Source of the DNA: an uncultured Planctomycetaceae bacterium
GTDB lineage: Bacteria; Planctomycetota; Planctomycetia; Planctomycetales; Planctomycetaceae
Assembly (NCBI GenBank): GCA_943787265.1
Contig: CALSLT010000027.1
Span: 1 to 64,000, forward strand
Direction: 5' to 3'
DNA: 64,000 nt
Positions 39,108 through 53,621 of the stretch are shown here, one piece after another. A program made the translations under genes and the position numbers. The notes under the pieces are model-generated. The model searched no databases, was not told the DNA's origin, and saw only the letters and a list, made by a program, of their open reading frames with translations. Numbering within the stretch: position 1 is the first letter of the stretch; each line of letters starts with the position of its first letter.

Positions 39108-42100
39108 ATGTACGGCCCAACTCGCACATTACTCTTCCTGGGATTTGCTGCTTTTGGTCTTATCAGCATCGTCGATGCTCGCCGGGCCGAGTCCTCTGAG
39201 CAACCACCGTTGACCTGGGCGCTGATTCCAGGCCGAGCTGTCCAGCAATCGGGACTTGCAGATTTACTGACTGTCGAACTGCAAAGTCTCGACAACATCC
39301 AGGTACTTGAACGAGCCGATCTTGGAAAAGTCATTTCTGAACTCGAACTGAGCACACTTAGCAAACGAGAAGGGGTTTCGGAGCGGCTGCAACTTGGCAA
39401 ACTCATCGCCGCTGACCGGATCATCGTTCTCACAGAATGGGTCAAAGACCGCAAGAAGCATGTCGAACTGACAATCTGCGAGACCCGCCAGGGAGCCAGA
39501 CTTTCCCACCAGTTCGTGCCGGTCAACGGTCGTGACATTGAGGACACTCTTACTGAATGCATGCGTGAAATTCGCAGCGTGCATTACCGATTTCGTCATG
39601 GCATCAAGCTGCTGGTTGGTGTCCCACCGTTTTTGTGTGAAGACGTCCTGAAAACCTGGGATCATTTGCAAACCGGATTCTCGCAACTTCTTGAATCCAG
39701 CCTGCAGCAGATTCCTGGCGTCGCGACCGTAGAACTCATCGAGGCTCATGCGATTCAAAGAGAACTTGCGCTCGGCGGAGCGACACTTGGGAACATCATC
39801 GTACCAGCCATCATCGAAGGCCGTTTTGAAGTAGACCGCAGCACGACTCCTCGACGCTTCTCGATCGACCTTTCTCTGGTGCGTGGTGGAAAACAAAATC
39901 GACAGATTCGGCACAGTCGACTGACGCTGGACCAGACGACAGACCTGCTCCGCCACGTGATCGCAAACGAACTATTCAAATCCGAATCGATAGGACAAAG
40001 TCAGCCGCTGACGAAAGAAGAACAGTTCAAGACGCTGGCATTACGAGCTGGTACGACATCGATTGCCGGCGAACACGAACTTGCAGCCAGGTTACGGGAC
40101 GCCGCACTGTTGCTGAAACCGCTCGACGTCGAGCAGCGCAAAGCAGCGATCTTCGAGTGCGTTGCAGCGTTGAAATACGTGCAGGACCTGGAGGGGACGC
40201 TTGCTGCTCCCGGCACAAACATTCTGGTGACACCTTCGAACCTTGACGACGAGCAAGTATTTCACGTGTCGGCACAATGGTTTCGCCGAGCGTCACACCA
40301 CCTGCAATTCCTGGCACAAAACCGACTGGTCACAATGCTCGAAGCAGCAGCACTGATGACGCCAATTCTCAGCCGCTCCGACCTTGTCAATCGGACTCGC
40401 AAACAGACCTATGAACGCGAAGCACTGAAACTTCGAGATGACTTTGTGTGGAGAATGCTTGACCTGTGCGGCCAGTATCTGGAGCAAAAAGCGACTCTCC
40501 AAGGCCATGACCAATTGGCTGCGGTCTGCTCGCACTGGATCTTTCATCACAAGTCGATCGCTCTCGGATCAGGTCGGCGAGCTGACGAAGATCTGACTCA
40601 CATCCTGCCTGATCTGGAGCGATTTCTGTCTCGATCTACTCGCGAGCCAGCACCACTTGCACGATTCGTCAGCCCGTTCTGCATTGGCATGGCGACGTCG
40701 GCGAATGAAGGACGGTTGGAACTTCCAGCAGTTCAAAGTCTGTACTCAAGACTTGAGCGGAGTAAAAACGAGATTGATCGATTCTACGGTCGGCTCGGCC
40801 AGTTCATGCTGCGTGTCACATCGGAACAGTCTAACTCTACGACGCGGTTGCACTCTGACCTTGAAACGATCGAAGACGGATTAATGCGACAACTGGGCCA
40901 TCTTTCACGAGCAGACCGAGACTACGCGGAGCACGGATTCAACGGCCGATTTCTGGACATTCGAAAACGAATCGACCGGCGGGGGCTTCCGCCGACTCCT
41001 GCAGCGAAGACCGGTTCGGAGCGGGTCCCTCGTGCATTCTCTTTTCAACGAACAGGCATGGTTGCCGAATGGTTCGATCTGCTGAAATGCGGGCCGAATC
41101 TTGATGTCATGTGGAATCGATCGAACGTACGGGTTCGAACTCCGCTCGGAATCGAAACCATTCTTGAGACAGACAAGAGAACTGATCGTATTCATGACGT
41201 CGCGTGGGACGGCAATAACTTCTGGGTCGTTCGAGTGGCGTCCGGAGTTTCTGTCTTCACAAGTGACGGAAAAATCATTGGAACGATTCCAGTTCGTGCC
41301 GACAGAAAAACAAATCAAAGCCGACCGGCCGTGACCAGCGATGACGTTACCTATCTGCTTCCGCCGTGGTCTGTCCCGCCAACTTCCGGCGGCTACCTGG
41401 ACTACTCGCGATTTCAAATCAGGAAAGGTCCACCACTACTCCATGCGATCGAGCCTGGGCGATGCATCATTGCAGGATTCAGCAGACTAAACGTCAACAC
41501 CTGGATTGCGGAGTTGACACTTGAATCTGACCACCGGGCCCGTTGCCGCCTGCTCCACTCAGCAACCAGGACACCGCCGAAAGTCAGAGAAAGGGTCGTC
41601 CACTCCGACGACCTGAGAAACGCGCACACTCCGTCGTGGAAAGCCGAAGTGACTCATGATGACCGCCGAGTCCTTATCATCGGTCGATCCGGCGGCGGTG
41701 GTGGCTCGATCAAACTCAGACAACCATTCGCCGTCGACCTCACAACCGGAGAGGTCTCGCTGTTCCCTACCAGAGTTTCGACAACTCAAAGTGACTATCG
41801 CCAGCGGCTGGGAATCGGCTCAACGCTGCTGTCTCCGACTCCTCGAGCGATTCACTGTCTCAGGCAATTGAAAGTTGGTTCCGCCTGGACCGACCAAGTG
41901 GCAATACCCGATGAGAAGAGAGCCTGGAAACTGCGGGCTCAGTTCATCCAGCAGAATGAACATGCACTCGTGCCAGGCCCTCGATGGTTCAGCATCGACT
42001 TGAAAACTGGAGTGACGACGTCTCTCACCGAGAACGAAATGCCCAACGAATTCCGGTTCCAGCATTACGGAGTTTCCGCGTTCGATGGTCTCGTCGGCTG

Positions 42101-42167
42101 GACGCAGGGAAAAGAAATCCACCGAATCTCAATCCAGCGGCAGTCGGACGTCGAGAGTGGCGACTGA
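39108..42167 (+). CDS. Large exported protein with CsgG-like N-terminal region
   Basis: A 1019-residue protein with an N-terminal signal segment (LLFLGFAAFGLISIVDA). Residues 30-170 resemble the CsgG/curli-secretion-type alpha/beta domain, with LADLLTVELQSLDNIQVLERADLGKVISELEL and LGKLIAADRIIVLTEW. Similar sequence seems to occur again around 175-280. A long helical stretch lies in the middle. The C-terminal 350 residues look beta-rich, possibly propeller-like (IHDVAWDGNNFWVVRVASG, RRVLIIGRSGGGGGS). I cannot name the family or function. The small membrane protein gene follows 11 bases later. Confidence is high that it is a gene, low on role. Confidence 0.75.
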   Translation: MYGPTRTLLFLGFAAFGLISIVDARRAESSEQPPLTWALIPGRAVQQSGLADLLTVELQSLDNIQVLERADLGKVISELELSTLSKREGVSERLQLGKLIAADRIIVLTEWVKDRKKHVELTICETRQGARLSHQFVPVNGRDIEDTLTECMREIRSVHYRFRHGIKLLVGVPPFLCEDVLKTWDHLQTGFSQLLESSLQQIPGVATVELIEAHAIQRELALGGATLGNIIVPAIIEGRFEVDRSTTPRRFSIDLSLVRGGKQNRQIRHSRLTLDQTTDLLRHVIANELFKSESIGQSQPLTKEEQFKTLALRAGTTSIAGEHELAARLRDAALLLKPLDVEQRKAAIFECVAALKYVQDLEGTLAAPGTNILVTPSNLDDEQVFHVSAQWFRRASHHLQFLAQNRLVTMLEAAALMTPILSRSDLVNRTRKQTYEREALKLRDDFVWRMLDLCGQYLEQKATLQGHDQLAAVCSHWIFHHKSIALGSGRRADEDLTHILPDLERFLSRSTREPAPLARFVSPFCIGMATSANEGRLELPAVQSLYSRLERSKNEIDRFYGRLGQFMLRVTSEQSNSTTRLHSDLETIEDGLMRQLGHLSRADRDYAEHGFNGRFLDIRKRIDRRGLPPTPAAKTGSERVPRAFSFQRTGMVAEWFDLLKCGPNLDVMWNRSNVRVRTPLGIETILETDKRTDRIHDVAWDGNNFWVVRVASGVSVFTSDGKIIGTIPVRADRKTNQSRPAVTSDDVTYLLPPWSVPPTSGGYLDYSRFQIRKGPPLLHAIEPGRCIIAGFSRLNVNTWIAELTLESDHRARCRLLHSATRTPPKVRERVVHSDDLRNAHTPSWKAEVTHDDRRVLIIGRSGGGGGSIKLRQPFAVDLTTGEVSLFPTRVSTTQSDYRQRLGIGSTLLSPTPRAIHCLRQLKVGSAWTDQVAIPDEKRAWKLRAQFIQQNEHALVPGPRWFSIDLKTGVTTSLTENEMPNEFRFQHYGVSAFDGLVGWTQGKEIHRISIQRQSDVESGD

Positions 42168-42178
42168 GCGAGCAGGCA

Positions 42179-42463
42179 ATGATCGAAGAACTTGTAAAAC
42201 TCGTTCTTGAAGAAGGCATTGGTGCCGCATTCTCAGGGGCGTTTCGCAAAGCTCGGTCCCGCAGAGCACGCTACCTGAAACTTTCAGCCTGGACCTGCGC
42301 CGCTACGAGTTTGGGTCTGTTCATTGCCGCGACCCAACTGGCCAATGGGAACCTTGTAACCGCAGCCGCCATTGGCGGAGCAGTCGGAATTGCAGGTTTC
42401 TTCGGCTTCGGAATATGGGCAGCAATCGTCAACGTGAAGTGCGAATTCACAGACGAGACGTAG
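42179..42463 (+). CDS. Small membrane protein, coupled to the large exported protein
   Basis: A 94-residue protein with two hydrophobic segments (about residues 32-50 and 55-80, with WTCAATSLGLFIAATQLA and GGAVGIAGFFGFGIWAAIV) after a basic N-terminal part. I do not recognise a family. It starts 11 bases after the upstream gene. Its TAG stop is part of the palindromic repeat that follows. Longer upstream frames overlap the previous gene and are not supported. Confidence 0.6.
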   Translation: MIEELVKLVLEEGIGAAFSGAFRKARSRRARYLKLSAWTCAATSLGLFIAATQLANGNLVTAAAIGGAVGIAGFFGFGIWAAIVNVKCEFTDET

Positions 42464-42521
42464 GGTGGGTATCGCCCACCAGAGAGCATCATCAAGCGAT
42501 GGTGGGCGATACCTGCCCTAC
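42460..42521. repeat. Palindromic intergenic repeat, second family
   Basis: Arms gtagggtgggtatcgcccacc (42460-42480) and ggtgggcgatacctgccctac (42501-42521) form a near-perfect inverted repeat around a 20-base centre. The general plan (gtaggg ... ccctac ends) is like the 16149 family but the inner sequence differs. It lies between convergent genes and provides the TAG stop of the upstream one. Confidence 0.85.
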
Positions 42522-42533
42522 GAATAACTAAGC

Positions 42534-45806
<3,273 letters not shown>

Positions 45807-46376
45807 GGTAATGGCATCCTGCTGGGCAGTGTTGGAACGTCAAAATCGGCCTTTGCGCAGAGCGATCCTGCATCAAACGCTCAGGATTCGCGACAATCGC
45901 TGCGTCTCGGACCAAGTCCGGCCTGACAACGGATTCCCTGCCGATTGCCGAGACTGCGAAATCGACACAAACCCTGCTCTGCAAGGCGGATAGGTGATCC
46001 CACAGGACACTGACCAGATTGTCTGCGCAAAGTGCGACAACGTTAACAATCTCGGACGCAGATTCAAGCCGTCAGCACACCGAGAAGCAATGCCGTTCTC
46101 GGAGTCTTATGAACCTCGCATAGACACAAAGAAACACGAATTCGGGCGATTCGAACCGTCGATATATTCGTGTTCCCTTGTGTCCATTCGTGGTGCCTGG
46201 TCGTGATTTCTGATCAAGACACAGGGAACGGCCATTGGAAGCGACGGCTCGCAAAGAGCGTCGCTGGCACGGTTGAACGTTCGGTGACTACTCTAAGCAG
46301 CCTTTCCAGAATCGCTCATCAATTTCTGGACAGTGTCTGCCCTGAAAACACAGTGCAACTTACGGAAGACTTCAGA
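45807..46376. other. Intergenic region between carB and zwf with an imperfect inverted repeat
   Basis: About 570 bases between divergent genes. The only clear structure is a 20-base inverted repeat, gacacaaagaaacacgaatt at 46123-46142 and tattcgtgttcccttgtgtc at 46165-46184, with three mismatches. It looks like another dispersed palindromic element. I could not assign promoters. Confidence 0.5.
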
Positions 46377-47918
<1,542 letters not shown>

Positions 47919-47920
47919 TT

Positions 47921-49930
47921 TCAGTCCGCAAACTCCGGCTGAAGTGAAGGCCGATCGTCCATCGTCGTGTGTTCAAGAAGCTGAATGCCGTGCGGTCTGT
48001 CAACTGCTTCGAGATGCTCAAGCAGAATTCTGCGGAGTTCAAGGATGGCCAGCGGGTGGCGGTGAGCGGTTGTGTGCGTGGCTTCGATGGAGATTTGCGA
48101 GTCGAAGTCTTCTCGCCGAGCGCTGGCCACGGTGACGATGCCGTCGCCTTCCGGGGCGTGAGGATTGTCGGTGAACTTGTGAGGCTCGACGGCAAAAATG
48201 TTGTGATAACTGACAGTTCGCCAGTTAGGAGCTTCTGCCAGAACCGGTATCAATGGAGACGTTGGCGCCAGAGCATCCAGGCTGGTGACCGGCACGACTC
48301 GGCCATTGTTTCGGAAGAAACGTTTTTCACTGGCGAGTAGTTCGCGGCCGACTTCGGTCGTTCGATCGGGAAGGGTCACCAGACCTCGTAGCAGGTTTCG
48401 GTAGATCGGTGTTTCCTCTCCGCTTCCACGATGCGGACTGGCAATCGTGACGACTCGCCGAACTTCGGGCACAGGCTTAAAGAAGTAAGCTCGTGCAAGT
48501 TCTCGCTTAACGGCCAGAGACGCGTCGACCTGATCGAGTGGCGTATCACTGACTGTGTTCCAGAATCGGTCTCCGCTGTTAAGCGAGGCAAGGCGTGCGA
48601 TGAGTCCGCCCATACTGTGCCCAACGACGACCATCTGGTCGAGCTCAGACTGCTCATGATTCGGGTCGAAGATGTTGCGAGTCTCGGCAAGTTCTTCTCG
48701 CAGATCCGCAGCCGATTCCCAGAAGCTGCCTCCGGTCGGGTAAAGGTAAAACCAGAACTGATAGCGGTCTCGAATCTCCGGCATGCTGCGGAGATCGTTC
48801 AGGGCTTCCATCCAGGTCATCGGACTCGACAACAAGCCATGCACCATCAGCACCGGAATCTTGCCCGGCTGATACGGCTGAATCATGTACAGCCCGGAAA
48901 CCTGCTCAGCCTTGTCCGGCCGGAAGAAGCCGTAGTAGTCAAGTTTCTGCAACGTCGGGTTGTTGAGGAAGTATGCAAGCGGTGTCGAGATGTCGCTTTC
49001 CAGCGGCGTCGTTTTTCCTTCGACGACAATTTCGTTTCGCGCGACCGGGTCGTGCAGTTCAAGCACGCACTTTGTGATCTTCTCGCCAGACGCGTTGGTG
49101 TAATCCGAGTCGCGTTCCCAACGCAGAAAAGCAGTCACCGGAAAGCTGAGCCCTCGCGGATAAAACTGCTCGCGGTCGGCGGTTTCTGATCCATCCTTCC
49201 GGATAGCGATCAGCGGAACGCCCAGGCCGTGTGTCCGATGCCGGTTCGGCAGCCCCACAAGCCGGTAGTCGGCAACCAGTTTAAACTCGTCAAACTCGCC
49301 AGGATCCCAATCAAAGCCGACCGTCTTACAGGTGAATTCGGTTTTCCCCTGGCACGTGTTGACCTCAATCGAGCTGCCCGGCTTCAAGAGTTTGTATTTC
49401 TGAGCCGTCCGCAAGCACGCTTCCAATGAGTGATTGTAAAGATCGCAGATACCTCGAAACTGAGGATCGTACGAATTTCTCTGTCCATCAAACTGAGCAT
49501 CGAACAGGTAGCGGTACGCGTAACCCAGACCGCTGACATGATGCTCGACCGACTTCTCCGGATTGATCATCGAGAGCTTCCGCCCGGCCGCATGATTCAA
49601 TTCGGCAATGGCGTACGCCGTTTCAAGCGACGGCTGCTTCTCATAAACCTCGACCAGTCCGGCGATCGCATCTTCAGACTCGGCACCAAGTCGCTCCAGG
49701 TCATTGCTGCGGAGGATAAGCTCCGTCCGTTCGCTCGGTGGCGGAGTTGGCTTGAAATTCTCAACGAGCGACGAAGGCTGATACCAGTTGTCACGAACCT
49801 CGACGTATTTCCGAGAAACGCAGCCGTTCATCGAAAGAACAAACAGCGCACAAAGCGACAACACGCCAGTTCGAAAACTGCGAGACGCACCATTCAAGCG
49901 AGTGATGAAGCAGGGCCTGCGAGAAGTCAT
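47921..49930 (-). CDS. Alpha/beta hydrolase lipoprotein (lipase/PGAP1-like)
   Basis: A 669-residue exported lipoprotein (lipobox-like MNGC after a hydrophobic stretch, Cys near 37). The first half lacks a known domain. The second half is a lipase-like alpha/beta hydrolase with VLMVHGLLSSPMTWMEALNDLR (oxyanion region), the nucleophile elbow VVVGHSMGGLIAR, VVTIASPHRGS and a likely catalytic His in the C-terminal ASARREDFDSQISIEATHTTAHRHP segment. It probably hydrolyses lipids or esters at the cell surface; substrate unknown. The start has only a weak ribosome-binding sequence. It converges on zwf with 2 bases between the stops. Confidence 0.83.
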   Translation of the reverse strand: MTSRRPCFITRLNGASRSFRTGVLSLCALFVLSMNGCVSRKYVEVRDNWYQPSSLVENFKPTPPPSERTELILRSNDLERLGAESEDAIAGLVEVYEKQPSLETAYAIAELNHAAGRKLSMINPEKSVEHHVSGLGYAYRYLFDAQFDGQRNSYDPQFRGICDLYNHSLEACLRTAQKYKLLKPGSSIEVNTCQGKTEFTCKTVGFDWDPGEFDEFKLVADYRLVGLPNRHRTHGLGVPLIAIRKDGSETADREQFYPRGLSFPVTAFLRWERDSDYTNASGEKITKCVLELHDPVARNEIVVEGKTTPLESDISTPLAYFLNNPTLQKLDYYGFFRPDKAEQVSGLYMIQPYQPGKIPVLMVHGLLSSPMTWMEALNDLRSMPEIRDRYQFWFYLYPTGGSFWESAADLREELAETRNIFDPNHEQSELDQMVVVGHSMGGLIARLASLNSGDRFWNTVSDTPLDQVDASLAVKRELARAYFFKPVPEVRRVVTIASPHRGSGEETPIYRNLLRGLVTLPDRTTEVGRELLASEKRFFRNNGRVVPVTSLDALAPTSPLIPVLAEAPNWRTVSYHNIFAVEPHKFTDNPHAPEGDGIVTVASARREDFDSQISIEATHTTAHRHPLAILELRRILLEHLEAVDRPHGIQLLEHTTMDDRPSLQPEFAD

Positions 49931-50056
49931 GCAGGAGCCGGAAACGGCGGAAGTGAAAGTTGGGATTCGACCAGCGAGAAGAGTACGGGCGATCGCGTTT
50001 TTGACTCAATGCGGATCTGCCGGTTGCAGATTGACACCGCCCAGCCGCAGAGTGAC

Positions 50057-50126
50057 CGTAGGGTGCGTCTTGACGCACCATCGTCGTAACCGCTGATTGG
50101 ACTGGTGCGTCGAGACGTACCCTACG
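50057..50126. repeat. Palindromic intergenic repeat, copy C
   Basis: Third copy of the 16149-16217 element, in the same orientation as copy A (left arm tcttgacgcacca, right arm tggtgcgtcgagacg), with cgtagggtgcgtc and gacgtaccctacg ends. It lies between the lipase-like gene and asnB. Confidence 0.9.
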
Positions 50127-50135
50127 GTTCAGGGT

Positions 50136-52085
50136 TCAGGCGAACACCGAATCGCCCCAGGCGAGCAGGTTCAGGATTGGCCACAGCCACATGCCCGCGG
50201 CGCTGACGTTCCCGGCAAGCTCAGCCATCGTCTCGCGGCGGAATGCCTGATGCCCGAATGGGCTGTTGAGAAGCCGGCTCTGAGCCCACGTTTGCCACGG
50301 ACCGGATAACCATCCTGCGACCGGCGTGGGAAAACTCGCTTTACGCCGTTGAGCCAACTCGGGCGGCAACGACCGAGATGCAACAGCCCGAAGCAACCGC
50401 TTCGGACGCAACGTCCGACGTCGATCCAGTTCGGCGGCCGCCAAGTACGGCGTTGCCTCCAGAGGATCGACATCGATCCGAAAATGCGACGGGAGACCAA
50501 ACGCGAACTCAACCAAGCGATGATCTGTGTACGGAACTCGCGCTTCCAGTGAAGCCTGCATGGTCGCCGTGTCGAGCCTCCCCAGCAGACTTTCCAGGTT
50601 CAATCGGTGAAGAACGACTGACTGAGAATGAATCAGCGATGCGTCATCTTCCGACCTGAGATCAGAATCCGTCGCAAACTCGTTCTGATAGAAACTCGCC
50701 ATCGCTTCGTCGTGGCCGGCGGCGTTCCAGGCATCTTCGTTCAGCAACTGAGGTTTCACAGCCAGCGGAATGAGACTGTTCGCGGCGAAGTAATGATCAA
50801 CCAGGCTGTTGAACTGGCATCTTCCGTAGGTCGCTTCGAGCGACTTCAGAAATGCTCGCTCGCTCGATGGTTGTCCCGGCCACTGCCCTGCCGCACAAAG
50901 ACGAGCCAATCGAAAATCTTCAACCGACCAGTGAGGCAACGCGTAACCGCACAAGAGTTCGTCAGCTCCTTCGCCGCCCAGCACGACGCCAACGTCCTGC
51001 TTCATTCGTCGAGCGAGCTGGTGGATGATCACGTCACTGGGAGTCGTCAAGGGCAGCGCGGTGTCGCTGACCATGTCGCTCCAGCAGTCGAGGTACGTCT
51101 CCGACGACACTCGCACTTCGTCGAAATCAAAACCGGTGTGGCGAGCACAGTTGGCCGCGGCGGAGAAATCGTTGTCTGGCTCGACCTGAGCAGATTCGGC
51201 TTCGCCGCCTCCGCAACTTCCCAGCAGTCGACTGTCGTGCGACTCCGAAACGTACGAGGCCAGCATGCTTGAATCGACACCGCCACTAAGAAACATTCCG
51301 ACCGGCACATCACTGACCAGTCGCCTTTGCGTCGCATCAACGAGGAGCGATTCCAATTCGTTTGCCGCTTCGTCGAAGGTCACGTCGACTGTCGACTTCG
51401 TTGGAAAATCCCAGTAACGAGCGATCTGCAACTGTCCCGTGTGCAGGTTCCAATCGAGGTACTCCGCTGGACGTAGTTGGCTGACGCCGCGAAACATCGT
51501 CTCGCGCCCCATCGTCGTGCGGAAGGTCGTCAGGTAATGGCTGATGGTCGACCAGTTCGGCTGCCGAACGATGTGTGGATGCTCCAGCAGTGCGGCGACC
51601 GTACTGGAAAAAACGAGTTCACCGGCGACCTCTGCAAAGAACAGCGGCTTCACTCCAAATCGATCGCGCACAAGAAACAGACGATTCGCTACGAAATCAT
51701 AGACTCCGAAAGCAAACATGCCTCGCAGTTTTTGAAGACAGTCGACTCCCCACGTTCTCCATGCGGCAAGCAACGTTTCGGTGTCGCAACGAGTTTGAAA
51801 TTTCACGCCAAGTTGTTGCAGTTCAGTTCGCAGTTCGCGGTCGTTGTAAAGTTCTCCGTTGTAGACAAGTGCCGCCTGCCCGTCTTCCGAAACGATGGGC
51901 TGTGTTCCTGCGGAGAGATCCCGAATCGCCAGTCGCCGATGGGCCAGCGCGACGTTACCTCGCATGAGCAGCCCGGCATCGTCCGGGCCTCGCGCCGTCA
52001 TTCTGTCGCGCATCGCAACAACTCGTTCACGACCGACCGAAATCGACCGACCACGAGGTGCAATGACGCCAAGAATTCCGCACAT
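50136..52085 (-). CDS. asnB: Asparagine synthetase (glutamine-hydrolysing)
   Basis: A 649-residue class B asparagine synthetase. The N-terminal glutaminase domain starts MCGILGVIAPRG with Cys2 as nucleophile, so the start at 52085 rather than 16 codons earlier is required. It shows the family pattern RGPDDAGLL, AHRRLAIRDLSAGTQPI and YNGELYNDRELR. The C-terminal synthetase domain has the PP-loop SGGVDSSMLA and GGEGADELLCGY. It makes Asn from Asp using glutamine amide, although related enzymes modify other substrates such as exopolysaccharide or peptides. A repeat lies after its stop. Length is slightly above the E. coli enzyme. Confidence 0.9.
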   Translation of the reverse strand: MCGILGVIAPRGRSISVGRERVVAMRDRMTARGPDDAGLLMRGNVALAHRRLAIRDLSAGTQPIVSEDGQAALVYNGELYNDRELRTELQQLGVKFQTRCDTETLLAAWRTWGVDCLQKLRGMFAFGVYDFVANRLFLVRDRFGVKPLFFAEVAGELVFSSTVAALLEHPHIVRQPNWSTISHYLTTFRTTMGRETMFRGVSQLRPAEYLDWNLHTGQLQIARYWDFPTKSTVDVTFDEAANELESLLVDATQRRLVSDVPVGMFLSGGVDSSMLASYVSESHDSRLLGSCGGGEAESAQVEPDNDFSAAANCARHTGFDFDEVRVSSETYLDCWSDMVSDTALPLTTPSDVIIHQLARRMKQDVGVVLGGEGADELLCGYALPHWSVEDFRLARLCAAGQWPGQPSSERAFLKSLEATYGRCQFNSLVDHYFAANSLIPLAVKPQLLNEDAWNAAGHDEAMASFYQNEFATDSDLRSEDDASLIHSQSVVLHRLNLESLLGRLDTATMQASLEARVPYTDHRLVEFAFGLPSHFRIDVDPLEATPYLAAAELDRRRTLRPKRLLRAVASRSLPPELAQRRKASFPTPVAGWLSGPWQTWAQSRLLNSPFGHQAFRRETMAELAGNVSAAGMWLWPILNLLAWGDSVFA

Positions 52086-52433
52086 GAGAACCCATTCTCC
52101 AAACGCACTTTCGAACTGTTCATGACAGCCCACGACTCTGCTATCGGCGGTTACGAACGCTGCTGCGCGACGGGGAAGTGCCTCATCCAGCGATGCGGCG
52201 TACGCCTCCGCTCACACGCCAGATGGAATGATCGTGCAGGTTTTGCGGCCGCATAAACGGGGCGATTTGGACATTCCAATTCCCAAAAACGTGCAGAGCG
52301 TTAGCGATGCCGTGCGGCTCAATTCTTGATCCGATACGATTCGCCTTCTCCGGCCATTGCACGAATTGCAACGCGGACCGCTTGAATTCAGCCTCGTCTC
52401 AAAACATTGTCAGACCGAATCGTTGAGGAAGTC
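52086..52433. other. Intergenic region between divergent asnB and the sugar cluster
   Basis: About 350 bases. It should contain the promoters of asnB and of the oxidoreductase-epimerase-kinase cluster. No repeat or RNA gene was seen. The one clear signal is GAGGAA just before the GTG at 52434. Confidence 0.35.
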
Positions 52434-53586
52434 GTGAAACTCAAAGCCGCCGTCGCGGGCACCGGCTTCATTGGCCCCGTCCATGTTGAAGGCCTGCGTC
52501 GAGCAGGCGTTGAGGTCGTTGGGATCCTCGGATCGACACCGGAGAATTCTCAACTATCCGCGACTGAATTGGGAATCGAAAAAGCATACGTATCGTTCGA
52601 TGAAGTTCTCACAGACGCAGACATCGATTGCGTCCATCTGGCAACTCCCAACCGGCTGCACTTCGAACAGGCGAAAGCTTGCATCGCTGCGGGCAAACAC
52701 GTGCTCTGCGAAAAACCGCTGGCGATGAATTCTGTCGAATCCGCCGAACTGGTCCGTCTGGCTGCAAACGCGAACGTCGCATGCGGAGTGAACTACAACA
52801 TTCGCTATTACCCCGCTTTGCCAGGAAGCAGCGGACCGAGTTCAAAACGGAACGGTCGGCGACGTTTACCACATAACCGGAAGTTATTTTCAGGACTGGT
52901 TATTCCACGAAACAGACTTCAACTGGCGAGTACTCGCAGAAGACGGCGGCGAACTGCGAGCCGTCGCGGACATCGGCACTCACTGGCTGGATCTCGTTCA
53001 TGCAATCACCGGTTTGGAAGTCGAGGCCGTCTGCGCCGATCTTCTGACCGTCTTCCCTGTCCGAAAGCGACCGACCGGAGGCGTTGAGACATTCAGTGGT
53101 AAAACCGACGCACCGGTTTCGACAGAAGCAGTCGATGTGACAACCGAAGACTTCGGCAGCATCATGCTGAGATTTTTCGGCGGAGCACGAGGTAGCGTGC
53201 AGGTCAGTCAGGTCGCGGCGGGGCGAAAGAATCGGCTCAGCTTCGAACTGGCAGGAGCAAAACAGGCACTGGCCTGGAACAGCGAGTCGCCGAACGAACT
53301 ATGGGTCGGCCATCGTGACACACCAAACGAAAGCCTGATCCGTGACCCCGCCCTTGTCGGCAACCGCGCTCGTGGCTCCATCAATTACCCTGGCGGCCAC
53401 AACGAAGGATTCCCCGACACCTTTAAACAATGCTTCCGCTCATTTTACCAGTACATCGAAACCGGAGACTTCTCGGCACCGCCGACGTTTCCAACCTTCG
53501 CTGATGGCCATCGCGAGATCGTTCTGTGCGAAGCGATCTTGAAAAGCCACAAAGAACATCGCTGGGTCGACGTTCCCCCACACTGA
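52434..53586 (+). pseudogene. Gfo/Idh/MocA family oxidoreductase, one frameshift as sequenced
   Basis: The N-terminal Rossmann part ([57 protein letters not shown]) and NYNIRYYP are in one frame. The C-terminal part ([42 protein letters not shown]) continues in the next. Removing one C of the CCCC at 52811-52814 joins them without loss. The catalytic Lys is in CEKPL and the likely His in [11 protein letters not shown] 52434 with GAGGAA just upstream is preferred over TTG 52407. The gene leads a cluster with a sugar epimerase/isomerase and a ROK kinase, suggesting breakdown of a sugar or polyol. Confidence 0.82.
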
Positions 53587-53621
53587 ATCCGCAACACGAT
53601 AGCAACCGGAGAATAACTGCC

